Shown here piece after piece: positions 9,450 through 18,130 of a DNA stretch of 64,000 bases. The DNA lies in the NCBI RefSeq assembly GCF_018398875.1, contig NZ_JAGWDK010000013.1, positions 124,001 to 188,000 on the forward strand. The letters are read 5' to 3'. Numbering within the stretch: the first letter of the stretch is position 1; each line of letters begins with the position of its first letter. A model generated the notes under the pieces. The model worked only from the letters and a program-made list of their open reading frames with translations, was not told the DNA's origin and searched no databases. The DNA is from Bradyrhizobium sp. sGM-13. Lineage in GTDB: Bacteria; Pseudomonadota; Alphaproteobacteria; Rhizobiales; Xanthobacteraceae. The translations under genes were made by a program, and so were the position numbers.

Positions 9450-9940
9450 ATGAATATCTCTGGATCGTTGCCACCGTTACCTCCCTCGTCGGAGCCAATG
9501 CCTGCCACGCCCGGGATGGCGTCGATGAAGCCAAGGCCGCCGCATTCGACGGGCAAATGTTCGGCAGCCCGCTCAGCCAAAAGCAGCCCGCTCAGCCAAA
9601 AGACGTATGCCTGCTTCGTGCGTCGTTATGACGCCAACCATCTGGCGCAGCATCCGAAGCAGAAGATCAGCGCGATGAAGCTTTTGGTGACGGCCGAAGA
9701 CGCGCCGTAAGACAAGACCGTCAATTATTCCTTCCGCCTCGGCTTCAAGTATCGCCACCGCGCGGGCAATTTCGATTCCAGCGGCTATTGCAATCACATT
9801 GTTGCCGAAAACAGCGGCGGCGAAATTCGTTTGGGCTGCAGCATCGATTGCGAGGGCGGCGGCATTGAAGTGGCGATGACCGCGGCGTGGTGCGGATCAC
9901 CGAGTTGCAATCGCAGGGTTATCTTTACCTGAGGCCGTGA
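9450..9940 (+). pseudogene. Broken gene for a small secreted protein of unknown function
   Basis: Joining three reading frames gives a protein of about 155 residues with an N-terminal signal peptide. Four lesions are visible. First, restoring one A after the ATG at 9450 turns MNIS into MKYLWIVATVTSLVGANACHA, a good signal peptide with an AxA-like end. Second, a 19-bp tandem duplication (9565-9583 and 9584-9602) causes a +1 shift; removing one copy joins GSPLSQK to TYACFVRRYD in frame. Third, an in-frame TAA at 9708-9710 sits where GAA would read DAPEDKTVNYS. Fourth, a shift near 9879-9887 joins IEVAMT to VVRITELQ, ending at TGA 9938. The intact family looks like an uncharacterised rhizobial exported protein with several cysteines; I do not recognise a domain. 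Confidence 0.75.
9565..9602 (+). repeat. 19-bp tandem duplication inside the pseudogene
   Basis: The unit CAGCCCGCTCAGCCAAAAG occurs twice head to tail without a spacer (9565-9583, 9584-9602). Both copies are identical, which points to a recent event, probably slipped replication. Because 19 is not a multiple of three it shifts the frame, and deleting one copy restores it. Confidence 0.95.
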
Positions 9941-10346
9941 GGGTTGCGCATGACGTGAACAATTCACGTCGATCGCTCATTTGGACAATTTGGACGCCGC
10001 ACTTTCGCCGCTCCATCGCGCTGAATACGTCTTGTGTTCTGATCCAGGCTGCACAAAAAATCGCGAGATCGCCCGGAGGCGAGAAACGACGGCTCATGAC
10101 GGGCTCCTTCACGACTTCGTGCAATGTGCCTGTCGGTATCGCCATTTCGAACGCTGGTTCGACCGATCCGCCAGTGTCGCGGGCAAGAACGGACTTTTCC
10201 GGGATCGAACCGGAGCCACTGGCGTTATCGTCCCGGACAGCTCCCATTCCATCCGGCTGCATGCCCAACCAAATATTGACTTTCCGGCCCTGCCCCCGAA
10301 AGCTGCCGAAAGCCCAAAAATCGACCGATCGAACAGAACAGGCACC
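9941..10346. other. Spacer upstream of the pentose-phosphate operon
   Basis: About 400 bases without a convincing gene. The frame of the transaldolase gene stays open upstream of its ATG, but that extension lacks family similarity and a ribosome site. The spacer contains the perfect inverted repeat at 9952-9970 and, just after it, ATTTGGACAATTTGGAC, a direct repeat of ATTTGGAC. It should hold the operon promoter. Confidence 0.55.
9952..9970. promoter_or_regulatory. Inverted repeat, candidate operator
   Basis: GACGTGAA-CAA-TTCACGTC is a perfect 8-bp inverted repeat with a 3-nt centre. Its size and symmetry suit a dimeric repressor or activator of the downstream sugar-phosphate operon, about 380 bp from the first start codon. 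It could instead be a short terminator-like hairpin; no T-run follows. Confidence 0.35.
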
Positions 10347-13193
10347 ATGAATCCCGTCAAAGCACTCGAAAACCATGGCCAGGCAATCTGGCTGGACTTC
10401 CTCGCCCGCGGCTTCGTCGCCAAGGGCGATCTCAAAGCGCTGATCGATACCGACGGTGTCAAGGGCGTGACGTCGAATCCCTCGATCTTCGAAAAGGCGA
10501 TAGGCAGTTCGGACGAATATGACGGTGCCATCAGCCGCGCTCTGAATGCGGGCGACCGCCCCGTCGCCGACCTGTTCGAGGCGCTTGCCGTTGAAGACAT
10601 CCAGAACGCCGCCGACGTGCTGCGCCCGGTGTACGACCATTTGAACGGAAACGACGGCTTCGTCAGCCTTGAGGTCTCGCCCTATCTGGCAACGGATACC
10701 AAAGGGACCATTGCGGAAGCCCAACGGCTCTGGAAGGACGTCAAGCGTCAGAACTTGATGGTGAAGGTGCCGGCCACGCCGGAAGGCCTGCCCGCGATCG
10801 AACATCTGATCGGCGAAGGCGTCAGCATCAACATTACGCTGCTGTTCTCGCAAGACGTCTATCGCGAGGTGGCGGAGGCGTATATCGCGGGCCTGGAAAA
10901 ATACGTCGCCAAGGGCGGCGATCCCTCTCACATCGCCAGCGTCGCGTCTTTCTTCGTCAGTCGCATCGATACCGCAGTCGACAAGCAGCTCGACGAGAAG
11001 ATCGCGAGGGCCAATGACCCCGGTGAGAAGGAGCGGCTGAGCGCATTGAAGGGCAAGGTCGCCATCGCCAACGCCAAGCTCGCCTATCAGGACTACAAGC
11101 GGCTGTTCGCCGGCCCCCGGTGGGAGAAGCTTGCCGCCAGGGGCGCCAAGCCGCAGCGGTTGTTGTGGGCCTCCACCGGCACCAAGAACAAGGACTACAG
11201 CGACGTGCTGTACGTCGAGGAGCTGATCGGTCCCAACACAGTCAACACCGTGCCGCCGGCAACGCTCGATGCATTCCGCGACCATGGCAAGCTGAGAGAC
11301 AGCCTCGAGGAGAATGTCGAGGACGCGCGCCGCGTGCTCGAAGAGCTCGAAAAATCCGGCATCTCGCTCGACGCCATCACGGCCGAGCTGGTCAAGGACG
11401 GCGTCAAGCTGTTCGCGGACTCTGCCGACAAGCTCTATGGCGCGGTCGCATACAAGCGCGCGACCTCGCTCGGCAGCGGCATCGACCGGCAGCAATTCGC
11501 GCTCGGCGATGGCATCGGCAAGGCCGTCGAGAAGAGCACCGAGGAGTGGCGCGCGTCGGCCAAAATCCGAAGGCTGTGGCAAAAGGACAAGTCGGTGTGG
11601 ACCGGCGATGACGAGAACAAATGGCTGGGCTGGCTGAACAGCGCGGCCGCCGCCAACATTGCCGACTACGAGGATTTTGCCCGCCGCGTGAAGGGGCAGA
11701 ATTTCAGCGACGCGGTCGTGCTCGGCATGGGCGGATCCAGCCTCGGACCGGAGGTGCTGGCGGAGACGTTTGCCAGGAAATCCGGTTTCCCGAAGCTGCA
11801 CGTGCTCGATTCCACCGATCCCGCGCAGGTGCAGGCGATGGAGGAGACCGTCGACCTCGCCCACACGCTGTTCATCATCTCCAGCAAGTCCGGCGGCACC
11901 ACCGAGCCGAACGTGATGAAGGATTACTTCTTCGATCGCGTCGCCAAGACCATCGGCAAGGACAAGGCAGGCCATCGCTTCATCGCGGTCACTGATCCCG
12001 GCTCGTCCCTGGAGGAGGTCGCGATCAGCCAAGGCTTTGCCCGCATCTTCCATGGCGATCCCACGATCGGCGGACGCTATTCCGTGCTGTCGCCGTTCGG
12101 ACTGGTGCCCGCGGCTGCCGCCGGCATTGACGTCCGCAGCCTGATCACGCACGCGCTCGCGATGGTGCGCTCCTGCGGCGCCGACGTGCCGCCGCACGAA
12201 AATCCGGGCGTGCAGCTCGGACTGGCAATGGGCCTTGCCGGTCTCGACGGTCGCGACAAGGTGACGATTACCTCGTCGGAGAAGGTCGCGGATTTCGGCG
12301 CCTGGGCCGAGCAACTGATCGCCGAATCCACCGGCAAGGAAGGCAAGGGCCTGATCCCGATCGATGGCGAGCCGCTCGGCGACCCCTCGCTTTACGGCGA
12401 CGACCGCTTCTTCATCGACATCCGGACCGAAGGCGAAGATGACGCCTCGCACGATGATCGGCTCAAGGCGCTCGAGGCGGCCGGACATCCCGTGGTTCGC
12501 ATCGTCATGAAGTCGATCGACCATATCGGTCAGGAGTTTTTCCGGTTTGAGATGGCGACCGCCGTCGCGGGCGCGATCCTTGGCATCAACCCGTTCAACC
12601 AGCCCGATGTAGAAGCGGCCAAGATCAAGACACGCGAGTTGACGAGTGCGTTCGAGAAGACCGGATCGCTGCCGGCGGAGGAGCCGGTGATTTCGACTGA
12701 CGAGGCTGATCTTTACACCGACGAGCACAATGCGGCCGAGCTGCGCAAGGCTGGCGCCGACGGCACGCTCGGCTCCTGGGTCAAAGCGCATTTTTCGCGC
12801 TCCGACGGCGGCGACTATGTCGCCCTGCTCGCCTATATCGCGCGCAATCCCGGCACGATTGGCTCGCTGCAAAAGATGCGGCTTGCGGTGCGCGACAAGC
12901 ATCATCTGGCGACCTGCGCCGAATTCGGCCCGCGCTTCCTGCACTCGACCGGCCAGGCCTATAAGGGTGGTCCCGACAGCGGCGTGTTCCTGCAGATCAC
13001 GGCCGACGATGCCGAGGATTTGCCGGTGCCCGGACAGAAGGCGAGTTTCGGCATCATCAAGGCGGCGCAGGCGCGCGGCGATTTCGACGTGCTCACCGAA
13101 CGCGGCAGGCGTGCGCTGCGCGTCCATCTCAAGGGCGATCTCGGATCGGGGCTGTCTGCGCTCGATGCTGCGATCGCAGAGGCGCTCAGTTAA
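10347..13193 (+). CDS. tal-pgi: Bifunctional transaldolase / glucose-6-phosphate isomerase
   Basis: 948 residues from the ATG at 10347 (NPVKALENHGQAIWLDFL). Residues 1 to about 365 are transaldolase: GVTSNPSIFEKAIG, the Schiff-base lysine K140 in MVKVPAT, and ASTGTKNKDYSD. From about residue 380 the phosphoglucose isomerase domain follows: GMGGSSLGPEV and SSKSGGTTEPN. The fusion joins the non-oxidative pentose phosphate pathway to the fructose-6-P/glucose-6-P interconversion. Fused forms of this length are known in several bacterial groups. It is followed 12 nt later by gnd, in one operon with zwf and pgl. Confidence 0.93.
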   Translation: MNPVKALENHGQAIWLDFLARGFVAKGDLKALIDTDGVKGVTSNPSIFEKAIGSSDEYDGAISRALNAGDRPVADLFEALAVEDIQNAADVLRPVYDHLNGNDGFVSLEVSPYLATDTKGTIAEAQRLWKDVKRQNLMVKVPATPEGLPAIEHLIGEGVSINITLLFSQDVYREVAEAYIAGLEKYVAKGGDPSHIASVASFFVSRIDTAVDKQLDEKIARANDPGEKERLSALKGKVAIANAKLAYQDYKRLFAGPRWEKLAARGAKPQRLLWASTGTKNKDYSDVLYVEELIGPNTVNTVPPATLDAFRDHGKLRDSLEENVEDARRVLEELEKSGISLDAITAELVKDGVKLFADSADKLYGAVAYKRATSLGSGIDRQQFALGDGIGKAVEKSTEEWRASAKIRRLWQKDKSVWTGDDENKWLGWLNSAAAANIADYEDFARRVKGQNFSDAVVLGMGGSSLGPEVLAETFARKSGFPKLHVLDSTDPAQVQAMEETVDLAHTLFIISSKSGGTTEPNVMKDYFFDRVAKTIGKDKAGHRFIAVTDPGSSLEEVAISQGFARIFHGDPTIGGRYSVLSPFGLVPAAAAGIDVRSLITHALAMVRSCGADVPPHENPGVQLGLAMGLAGLDGRDKVTITSSEKVADFGAWAEQLIAESTGKEGKGLIPIDGEPLGDPSLYGDDRFFIDIRTEGEDDASHDDRLKALEAAGHPVVRIVMKSIDHIGQEFFRFEMATAVAGAILGINPFNQPDVEAAKIKTRELTSAFEKTGSLPAEEPVISTDEADLYTDEHNAAELRKAGADGTLGSWVKAHFSRSDGGDYVALLAYIARNPGTIGSLQKMRLAVRDKHHLATCAEFGPRFLHSTGQAYKGGPDSGVFLQITADDAEDLPVPGQKASFGIIKAAQARGDFDVLTERGRRALRVHLKGDLGSGLSALDAAIAEALS

Positions 13194-13205
13194 GGAAGTC
13201 AGGAT

Positions 13206-14201
13206 ATGCAACTCGGCATGATCGGCCTCGGCCGAATGGGCGGCAATATCGTCCGCCGGCTGATGAAGAATGGCCACACCGCCGTTGTCTACGACAAGGA
13301 CGCCAAGGCGGTCGCCGCACTCGCGGCGGAAGGCGCAACCGGCGCTGACACGCTGGAAGATTTCGTGGCGAAACTGGAGAAGCCGCGCACCGCCTGGGTA
13401 ATGCTCCCGGCAGGCAAGATCACCGAGACCACCATCGACGCATTGGCAAAACTGATGCAGCCCGGCGACGTCATCATCGATGGCGGGAACACGTTCTGGC
13501 AAGACGACGTCCGCCGCGGCGCGGTGCTGAAGGCAAAAGGCCTGCACTACCTCGACGTCGGCACCAGCGGCGGCGTCTGGGGCATCGAGCGCGGCTACTG
13601 CATGATGATCGGCGGCGACAAGGCGGTGGTCGACCGGCTCGATCCAATCTTCAAGACGCTGGCGCCGGGCGTGGGCGACATTCCGCGCACACCGGGACGC
13701 GAGGGCCGCGACCCGCGCGTCGAGCAAGGCTATATCCATGCCGGGCCGTCCGGCGCCGGGCACTTCGTCAAGATGATCCATAACGGCATCGAATACGGCC
13801 TGATGCAGGCCTATGCCGAAGGGTTTGATATCCTAAAGAACGCCAACATCGACGCGCTGCCGCCGGAGCATCGTTTCGAGTTCGACGTGGCCGACATTGC
13901 CGAGGTGTGGCGGCGCGGCAGCGTGATCCCCTCCTGGCTGCTCGACCTCACCGCTTCCGCGCTTGCAGAAAACCAGACGCTCGACACCTACTCCGGCTTT
14001 GTCGAAGATTCCGGCGAAGGCCGCTGGACGGTCAACGCGGCGATCGACGAAGCTGTGCCGGCGGAAGTGCTGACGGCGGCACTCTATGCGCGCTTCCGTT
14101 CGCGCAAGGACCACACCTTTGCGGAAAAGATTCTTTCCGCGATGCGGGCCGGTTTCGGCGGCCACAAGGAGCCGCCGAAGAAACCCACTTCGAAGGCGTG
14201 A
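13206..14201 (+). CDS. gnd: 6-phosphogluconate dehydrogenase, decarboxylating (short form)
   Basis: 331 residues, the short YqeC/GndA-like type rather than the 470-residue E. coli Gnd. The N-terminal Rossmann motif is GLGRMGGNIVRRL; IDGGNTFWQDD, GTSGGVWGIERGYCMM and the catalytic-region GAGHFVKMIHNGIEY are all present. It converts 6-phosphogluconate to ribulose-5-phosphate and CO2; short forms are often NAD-preferring (family knowledge, not shown here). AGGAAG just precedes the start. The zwf start follows after 6 nt. Confidence 0.92.
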   Translation: MQLGMIGLGRMGGNIVRRLMKNGHTAVVYDKDAKAVAALAAEGATGADTLEDFVAKLEKPRTAWVMLPAGKITETTIDALAKLMQPGDVIIDGGNTFWQDDVRRGAVLKAKGLHYLDVGTSGGVWGIERGYCMMIGGDKAVVDRLDPIFKTLAPGVGDIPRTPGREGRDPRVEQGYIHAGPSGAGHFVKMIHNGIEYGLMQAYAEGFDILKNANIDALPPEHRFEFDVADIAEVWRRGSVIPSWLLDLTASALAENQTLDTYSGFVEDSGEGRWTVNAAIDEAVPAEVLTAALYARFRSRKDHTFAEKILSAMRAGFGGHKEPPKKPTSKA

Positions 14202-14207
14202 GCAGTC

Positions 14208-15719
14208 ATGGCGGTCGGTCAAACAACACGGAAGAAGCCGGATCCCTGCTCCTTCGTCATTTTCGGTGTGACCGGCGACCTCACGCACCGGCTGATCATC
14301 CCTGCCCTTTATAATCTCGCCGCCAGCGACCTTCTGCCGGATAGGTTCTGCCTGGTCGGCGTCGCCCGCAAGGGCATGACGAGCGACAGGCTGCGCGAGA
14401 GCCTGATGAAGGGCCTGCGTCAATTTGCGACCCGTCCGGTGGACGAGGCGATTTCGCGGCGTCTTTTGGATTGCCTGACCTGTATCGAAGCCGATCCGAA
14501 GGATCCCGCGTCGTTTGATGCGATGAGCAAGCAGCTCGGCGACCTGGAAGCCGCGCGAAACACCGGCGGCAACCGCCTGTTCTACTTGGCAACCCCGCCG
14601 AATGCCTTCCTGCCGATCAGCCGCGAGTTGGGCCGCACCGGCATGCTGGCCGAGAACGCCGCGTGGCGGCGGCTGGTGGTGGAAAAGCCGTTCGGCACCG
14701 ACCTCGCTTCCGCCAAGGCGCTGAACAGCGAATTGCTAAAACTCGTCGATGAGCACGAGATCTACCGGATCGATCACTATCTCGGCAAGGAAACGGTGCA
14801 GAACATTTTAGTGCTGCGCTTTGCCAACGGCATGTTCGAGCCGATCTGGAATCGCAACCATATCGACCATGTCCAGATCACGGTCAACGAACAGCTCGGC
14901 GTCGGCCACCGCGGCAGCTTTTACGACCAGACCGGCGCGCTGCGCGACATGGTGCCGAACCATCTGTTTCAATTGCTGTCACTGGTCGCAATGGAGCCGC
15001 CGATCCGGTTCGACGCGCATTCGGTCCGCACCGAAAAGGCGGACGTGCTGGCCGCGATCCAGCTCCAGAGCGAGGCCGAGGCGCTGCGGAATTCCGTGCG
15101 CGGCCAATATCTGGCCGGCCGGATCGGCGATAGCGAGATTGCGGACTATAGCAAAATCGCAGACGTCGCGGCCGGCAGTACGACCGAAACCTATGTGGCG
15201 CTGAAACTGATCATCGACAATTGGCGCTGGGCGGGCGTTCCCTTCTATCTGCGCACCGGCAAGGCGCTCGGCGTCAAGCGCACCGAAGTCGCGATCAAAT
15301 TCAAGCAGGCGCCGTTCGCGATGTTCAACTGCACGCCGGTGGAACGGCTGGCGCAGAATTACCTCGTGATCGGGGTCGCGCCGAACGAAGGCATCGCGCT
15401 GCAGTTCAACACCAAGGTGCCCGGCCCCTCGATCCTTATCGACGGCGTCGAGATGAAGTTTCGCTACAAGGACTATTTCAAGGCGGAGCCTTCGACCGGC
15501 TACGAGACGCTGATCTATGACTGCATGACCGGCGACAACATCCTGTTCCAGCGCGCCGACAGCGTCGAGGCCGGCTGGAAGGCGGTGCAACCATTCCTCG
15601 ACGCCTGGAAGAAGGCAGGGGCCCAGGGCTTGCAGATCTACAAGGCCGGCAGCGAAGGTCCGCAGGAAGCGAACGAACTGTTGACCCGCGATGGCCGAAG
15701 CTGGCGAAAGCTCGGGTGA
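14208..15719 (+). CDS. zwf: Glucose-6-phosphate 1-dehydrogenase
   Basis: 503 residues, normal family length. The dinucleotide fold begins FVIFGVTGDLTHR; the active-site signature RIDHYLGKE has H190 and K194, and RFANGMFEPIWNRNHIDHVQI follows. It oxidises glucose-6-phosphate to 6-phosphogluconolactone, the substrate of the next gene product. It sits between gnd and pgl with 6-nt and 3-nt gaps. Confidence 0.95.
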   Translation: MAVGQTTRKKPDPCSFVIFGVTGDLTHRLIIPALYNLAASDLLPDRFCLVGVARKGMTSDRLRESLMKGLRQFATRPVDEAISRRLLDCLTCIEADPKDPASFDAMSKQLGDLEAARNTGGNRLFYLATPPNAFLPISRELGRTGMLAENAAWRRLVVEKPFGTDLASAKALNSELLKLVDEHEIYRIDHYLGKETVQNILVLRFANGMFEPIWNRNHIDHVQITVNEQLGVGHRGSFYDQTGALRDMVPNHLFQLLSLVAMEPPIRFDAHSVRTEKADVLAAIQLQSEAEALRNSVRGQYLAGRIGDSEIADYSKIADVAAGSTTETYVALKLIIDNWRWAGVPFYLRTGKALGVKRTEVAIKFKQAPFAMFNCTPVERLAQNYLVIGVAPNEGIALQFNTKVPGPSILIDGVEMKFRYKDYFKAEPSTGYETLIYDCMTGDNILFQRADSVEAGWKAVQPFLDAWKKAGAQGLQIYKAGSEGPQEANELLTRDGRSWRKLG

Positions 15720-15722
15720 GCG

Positions 15723-16487
15723 ATGACAGCGAACGACAATCGCTGCGTGATCGCGGTCGCCGGTCCGGCCGCACTGGCCGAGGCCGCGGCCGATCGCGTG
15801 CTCGCCAGGATCGAGGCCAATAGCGGCCGCGTGGCGATTTGCCTGACCGGCGGATCGAGCCCCAGACAGCTTTATCAATTGCTCGCAACCGATGCCTATC
15901 GCAGCCGGATCCCGTGGCAGCGCGTGCACTGGTTCATCGGCGACGAGCGCTTCGTGCCGGCGGACGATCCGCTCAACAACATGGGCATGGCGCGAGAGCT
16001 TTTTCTGGATAGCTGCGCGCCGGCGGCAAACATCCATCCGATTCCGACCGCGACCGCCGACCCGACCGATCCGGACCGCTGCGCCGCGCTTTATGAACGG
16101 GAGCTGCAATCGTTCTATGGGGCAGACACGCTCGATCAGGCGCGCCCCTTGTTCGATCTCGTGTTGATGGGTGTAGGTCCCGATGGCCACACCGCATCGC
16201 TGTTTCCCGGCGATCCCGCGCTCGATCAGACCGCGCGCTGGGTGGTCGGCGTGCCACGCGCGAACGTCGAGCCATTCGTCCCGCGGGTCACCCTCACGCT
16301 GCCCACCCTTGCCTCCTGCCGCGAAATGCTGTTCGAGATTGCGGGCACCGAGAAGCATGCGATCTTGACGCGCCTCTTTGCACGCGAGAACCTGCCTGCC
16401 AACCGTGCGCGATCCACCGGCGAGACGGTCTGGCTGGTGGACCGGGATGCGCTTCCGGAGGATTTTGGTGGGCGACAGGACTCCTAG
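15723..16487 (+). CDS. pgl: 6-phosphogluconolactonase
   Basis: 254 residues of the DevB/Pgl family: LTGGSSPRQLYQLL near residue 40, VHWFIGDERFVPADDP near 65, and GVGPDGHTASLFPG near 150. It hydrolyses the Zwf product to 6-phosphogluconate. It begins 3 nt after zwf, and its last 20 nt overlap the gluconokinase gene. Confidence 0.93.
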   Translation: MTANDNRCVIAVAGPAALAEAAADRVLARIEANSGRVAICLTGGSSPRQLYQLLATDAYRSRIPWQRVHWFIGDERFVPADDPLNNMGMARELFLDSCAPAANIHPIPTATADPTDPDRCAALYERELQSFYGADTLDQARPLFDLVLMGVGPDGHTASLFPGDPALDQTARWVVGVPRANVEPFVPRVTLTLPTLASCREMLFEIAGTEKHAILTRLFARENLPANRARSTGETVWLVDRDALPEDFGGRQDS

Positions 16488-16989
16488 CGCGCTGGTGGTG
16501 ATGGGCGTTTCCGGTTCGGGCAAGAGCACCATCGCCGATCATCTCGCAAGACGCCTCGGCTGGCGCTACGAGGACGGCGACCGATTTCATCCGCCGGGAA
16601 ACGTTGCAAAGATGAGCGCCGGCCACCCGCTGACCGACGAGGACCGCTGGCCGTGGCTGCAGGCAATCGCCGACGAGATCGACCGCCTCTCAGCGTCCGG
16701 CGAGCACGCCGTGATCGCCTGCTCGGCATTGAAGCGCGCCTATCGCGACATCCTCGTGCACGGTCGCGACGATGTCCGCATCGTTTTTCTCGACGGAACG
16801 CAGGATCTGATCGCGGCCCGGCTTGCCGCCCGCAAGGGGCATTTCATGCCGCCGGGCCTGCTCGCCAGCCAATTCAGGACGCTGGAGCCGCCGGGCGCGG
16901 GCGAGCGGCCGATCATTGTATCGATCGATGCCCCGGTCGAGAACATCGTGGATGACATCATCGGTCAATTGAACCTGGTCCCCCAATGA
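16468..16989 (+). CDS. gntK: Gluconokinase
   Basis: 173 residues from GTG 16468. The start is set by GGAGG at 16457-16461, six bases upstream, and leaves a short N-terminus before the P-loop GVSGSGKST (residues 13-21), as in other gluconokinases. Further motifs are RYEDGDRFHPPGN and CSALKRAYRD. It phosphorylates gluconate to 6-phosphogluconate, feeding gnd or the Entner-Doudoroff route. The reading frame is open further upstream (ATG 16378), but that would overlap pgl by over 100 nt. The next gene starts at its ATGA stop overlap. Confidence 0.9.
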   Translation: MGDRTPSALVVMGVSGSGKSTIADHLARRLGWRYEDGDRFHPPGNVAKMSAGHPLTDEDRWPWLQAIADEIDRLSASGEHAVIACSALKRAYRDILVHGRDDVRIVFLDGTQDLIAARLAARKGHFMPPGLLASQFRTLEPPGAGERPIIVSIDAPVENIVDDIIGQLNLVPQ

Positions 16990-17789
16990 CACGTATCGCG
17001 CTCGTTGTTTCCGACGTCGACGGCACCCTGTTGACGCACGACAAGATCCTGACCGATGGCGCCAAGGCGGCCGCTCGCAAGCTGCATGCCGCCGGCATCG
17101 GTTTCACCATCGTGTCCAGCCGGCCGACCATCGGCATGGGTTTCCTGATCGAGCCGCTTTCGATCACGCTTCCGGTCGGCACCTTCAACGGCAGCTCGAT
17201 CGTCGATGCCGGGCTCAAACCGATCGAACATCATTTGATCGGCGCAACCGTGGCCCAGCGCAGCCTCGACGTACTCAATGCCTTCGGCGTGGATATCTGG
17301 CTGTTCACCAATCAGCGCTGGTACACGCGAAATCCCGACGGCGAGTACGTCCCGCACGAGAAGCTGGCCATCAAGGCCAATCCGACCATCGTCACCGACT
17401 TCACGCCGCATCTCGCGGAGACCTGTAAGATCGTAGGCGCCAGTTCGGACGCGGCGCTGCTGCAACGTTGCGAAGTGGCAATGCAGCAGGCGCTCGGCCG
17501 GGAGGTCGTCGCGGTCCGCTCGCAGACTTATTATCTCGACGTCACGCCACCCGGTCACGACAAGGGCACCTTCGTGGACGCCATGATCAGCCGGCTCGGC
17601 ATTTCGGCCGAAGCGGTCGCTACCATCGGCGACATGGAGAACGATCTTCCGATGTTTGCCCGAAGCGGCGTTTCGTTTGCGATGGGCAACGCGGCCGAAG
17701 ACATCAAAAAGCACGCCACGCATGTCACGGACAGCAACGAGCGCGACGGATTTGCGGCAGCGATCGAGACCGTGCTGCGGCTCGGATAG
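16986..17789 (+). CDS. Cof-type HAD superfamily phosphatase
   Basis: 267 residues. The HAD nucleophile motif is SDVDGTLLT with D10 and D12; motif II is the VSSRP region near residue 43, and the late motif GDMENDLPMF carries the Mg-binding acids. It overlaps gntK by ATGA, so it is the sixth gene of the sugar-phosphate operon. Cof proteins dephosphorylate sugar phosphates and cofactors; substrate unknown. A housekeeping role removing a phosphorylated sugar side product would fit the operon, but this is inference. Confidence 0.85.
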   Translation: MTRIALVVSDVDGTLLTHDKILTDGAKAAARKLHAAGIGFTIVSSRPTIGMGFLIEPLSITLPVGTFNGSSIVDAGLKPIEHHLIGATVAQRSLDVLNAFGVDIWLFTNQRWYTRNPDGEYVPHEKLAIKANPTIVTDFTPHLAETCKIVGASSDAALLQRCEVAMQQALGREVVAVRSQTYYLDVTPPGHDKGTFVDAMISRLGISAEAVATIGDMENDLPMFARSGVSFAMGNAAEDIKKHATHVTDSNERDGFAAAIETVLRLG

Positions 17790-17888
17790 GCAAGAGCCGA
17801 CGTATCAAGCCCGCCTGAAGGATAAATCGAGGAACTCTCAAAGTCTTCGCGCGGCGAATCCGTTTCTGTCGCCCGGCACGATCGGCAA

Positions 17889-17980
17889 GCGCGAGCCGGT
17901 GCCCGACCGCCGTCTCCTCCCATGAAGGCAGGCTTCCCCAGCCCGAGCCTGCCGCGGCGAAGATGAGTACCGGCTCGCGC
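17889..17980. repeat. Nested inverted repeat in convergent spacer
   Basis: Outer arms GCGCGAGCCGGT (17889-17900) and ACCGGCTCGCGC (17969-17980) are perfectly complementary, and inner arms GGCAGGCT (17927-17934) and AGCCTGCC (17946-17953) also pair. It lies between the HAD gene and the convergent GH15 gene and may act as a bidirectional transcript end. Confidence 0.7.
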
Positions 17981-18000
17981 GACTGGCTGGAACCTGTTTT

Positions 18001-18083
18001 CGTAGGATGGATGGGGCGAAGCGATACCCATCAATGCGATGCGGAAACGTGATGGGTATCGCTTGCGCTCCACCCATCCTACG
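18001..18083. repeat. Palindromic intergenic repeat (GTAGGATGG type)
   Basis: Arms of about 33 nt: CGTAGGATGGATGGGGCGAA onward (18001-18033) pairs with the stretch ending CCACCCATCCTACG (18050-18083), with about 16 nt between. It resembles the GTAGGGTGGGCAAAGC element at 34974-35063. With the previous hairpin it fills most of the 341-nt convergent spacer, which holds no gene. Confidence 0.85.
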
Positions 18084-18130
18084 CGGGCACGGCGCTGCGC
18101 GCCTTTTGCCGACCCTACCGACCTCGCCCG

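Noticed and set aside
9981..10346. N-terminal extension of the transaldolase-isomerase protein
   Set aside because: The frame is open, but the residues do not resemble transaldolase, and the family start matches ATG 10347.
9897..13781. 1294-residue open frame on the minus strand over the transaldolase-isomerase and gnd genes
   Set aside because: It is antisense to two well-supported enzymes and exists because GC-rich codons leave few stops in this frame. The translation is Arg/Asp/Gly-rich with no domain.
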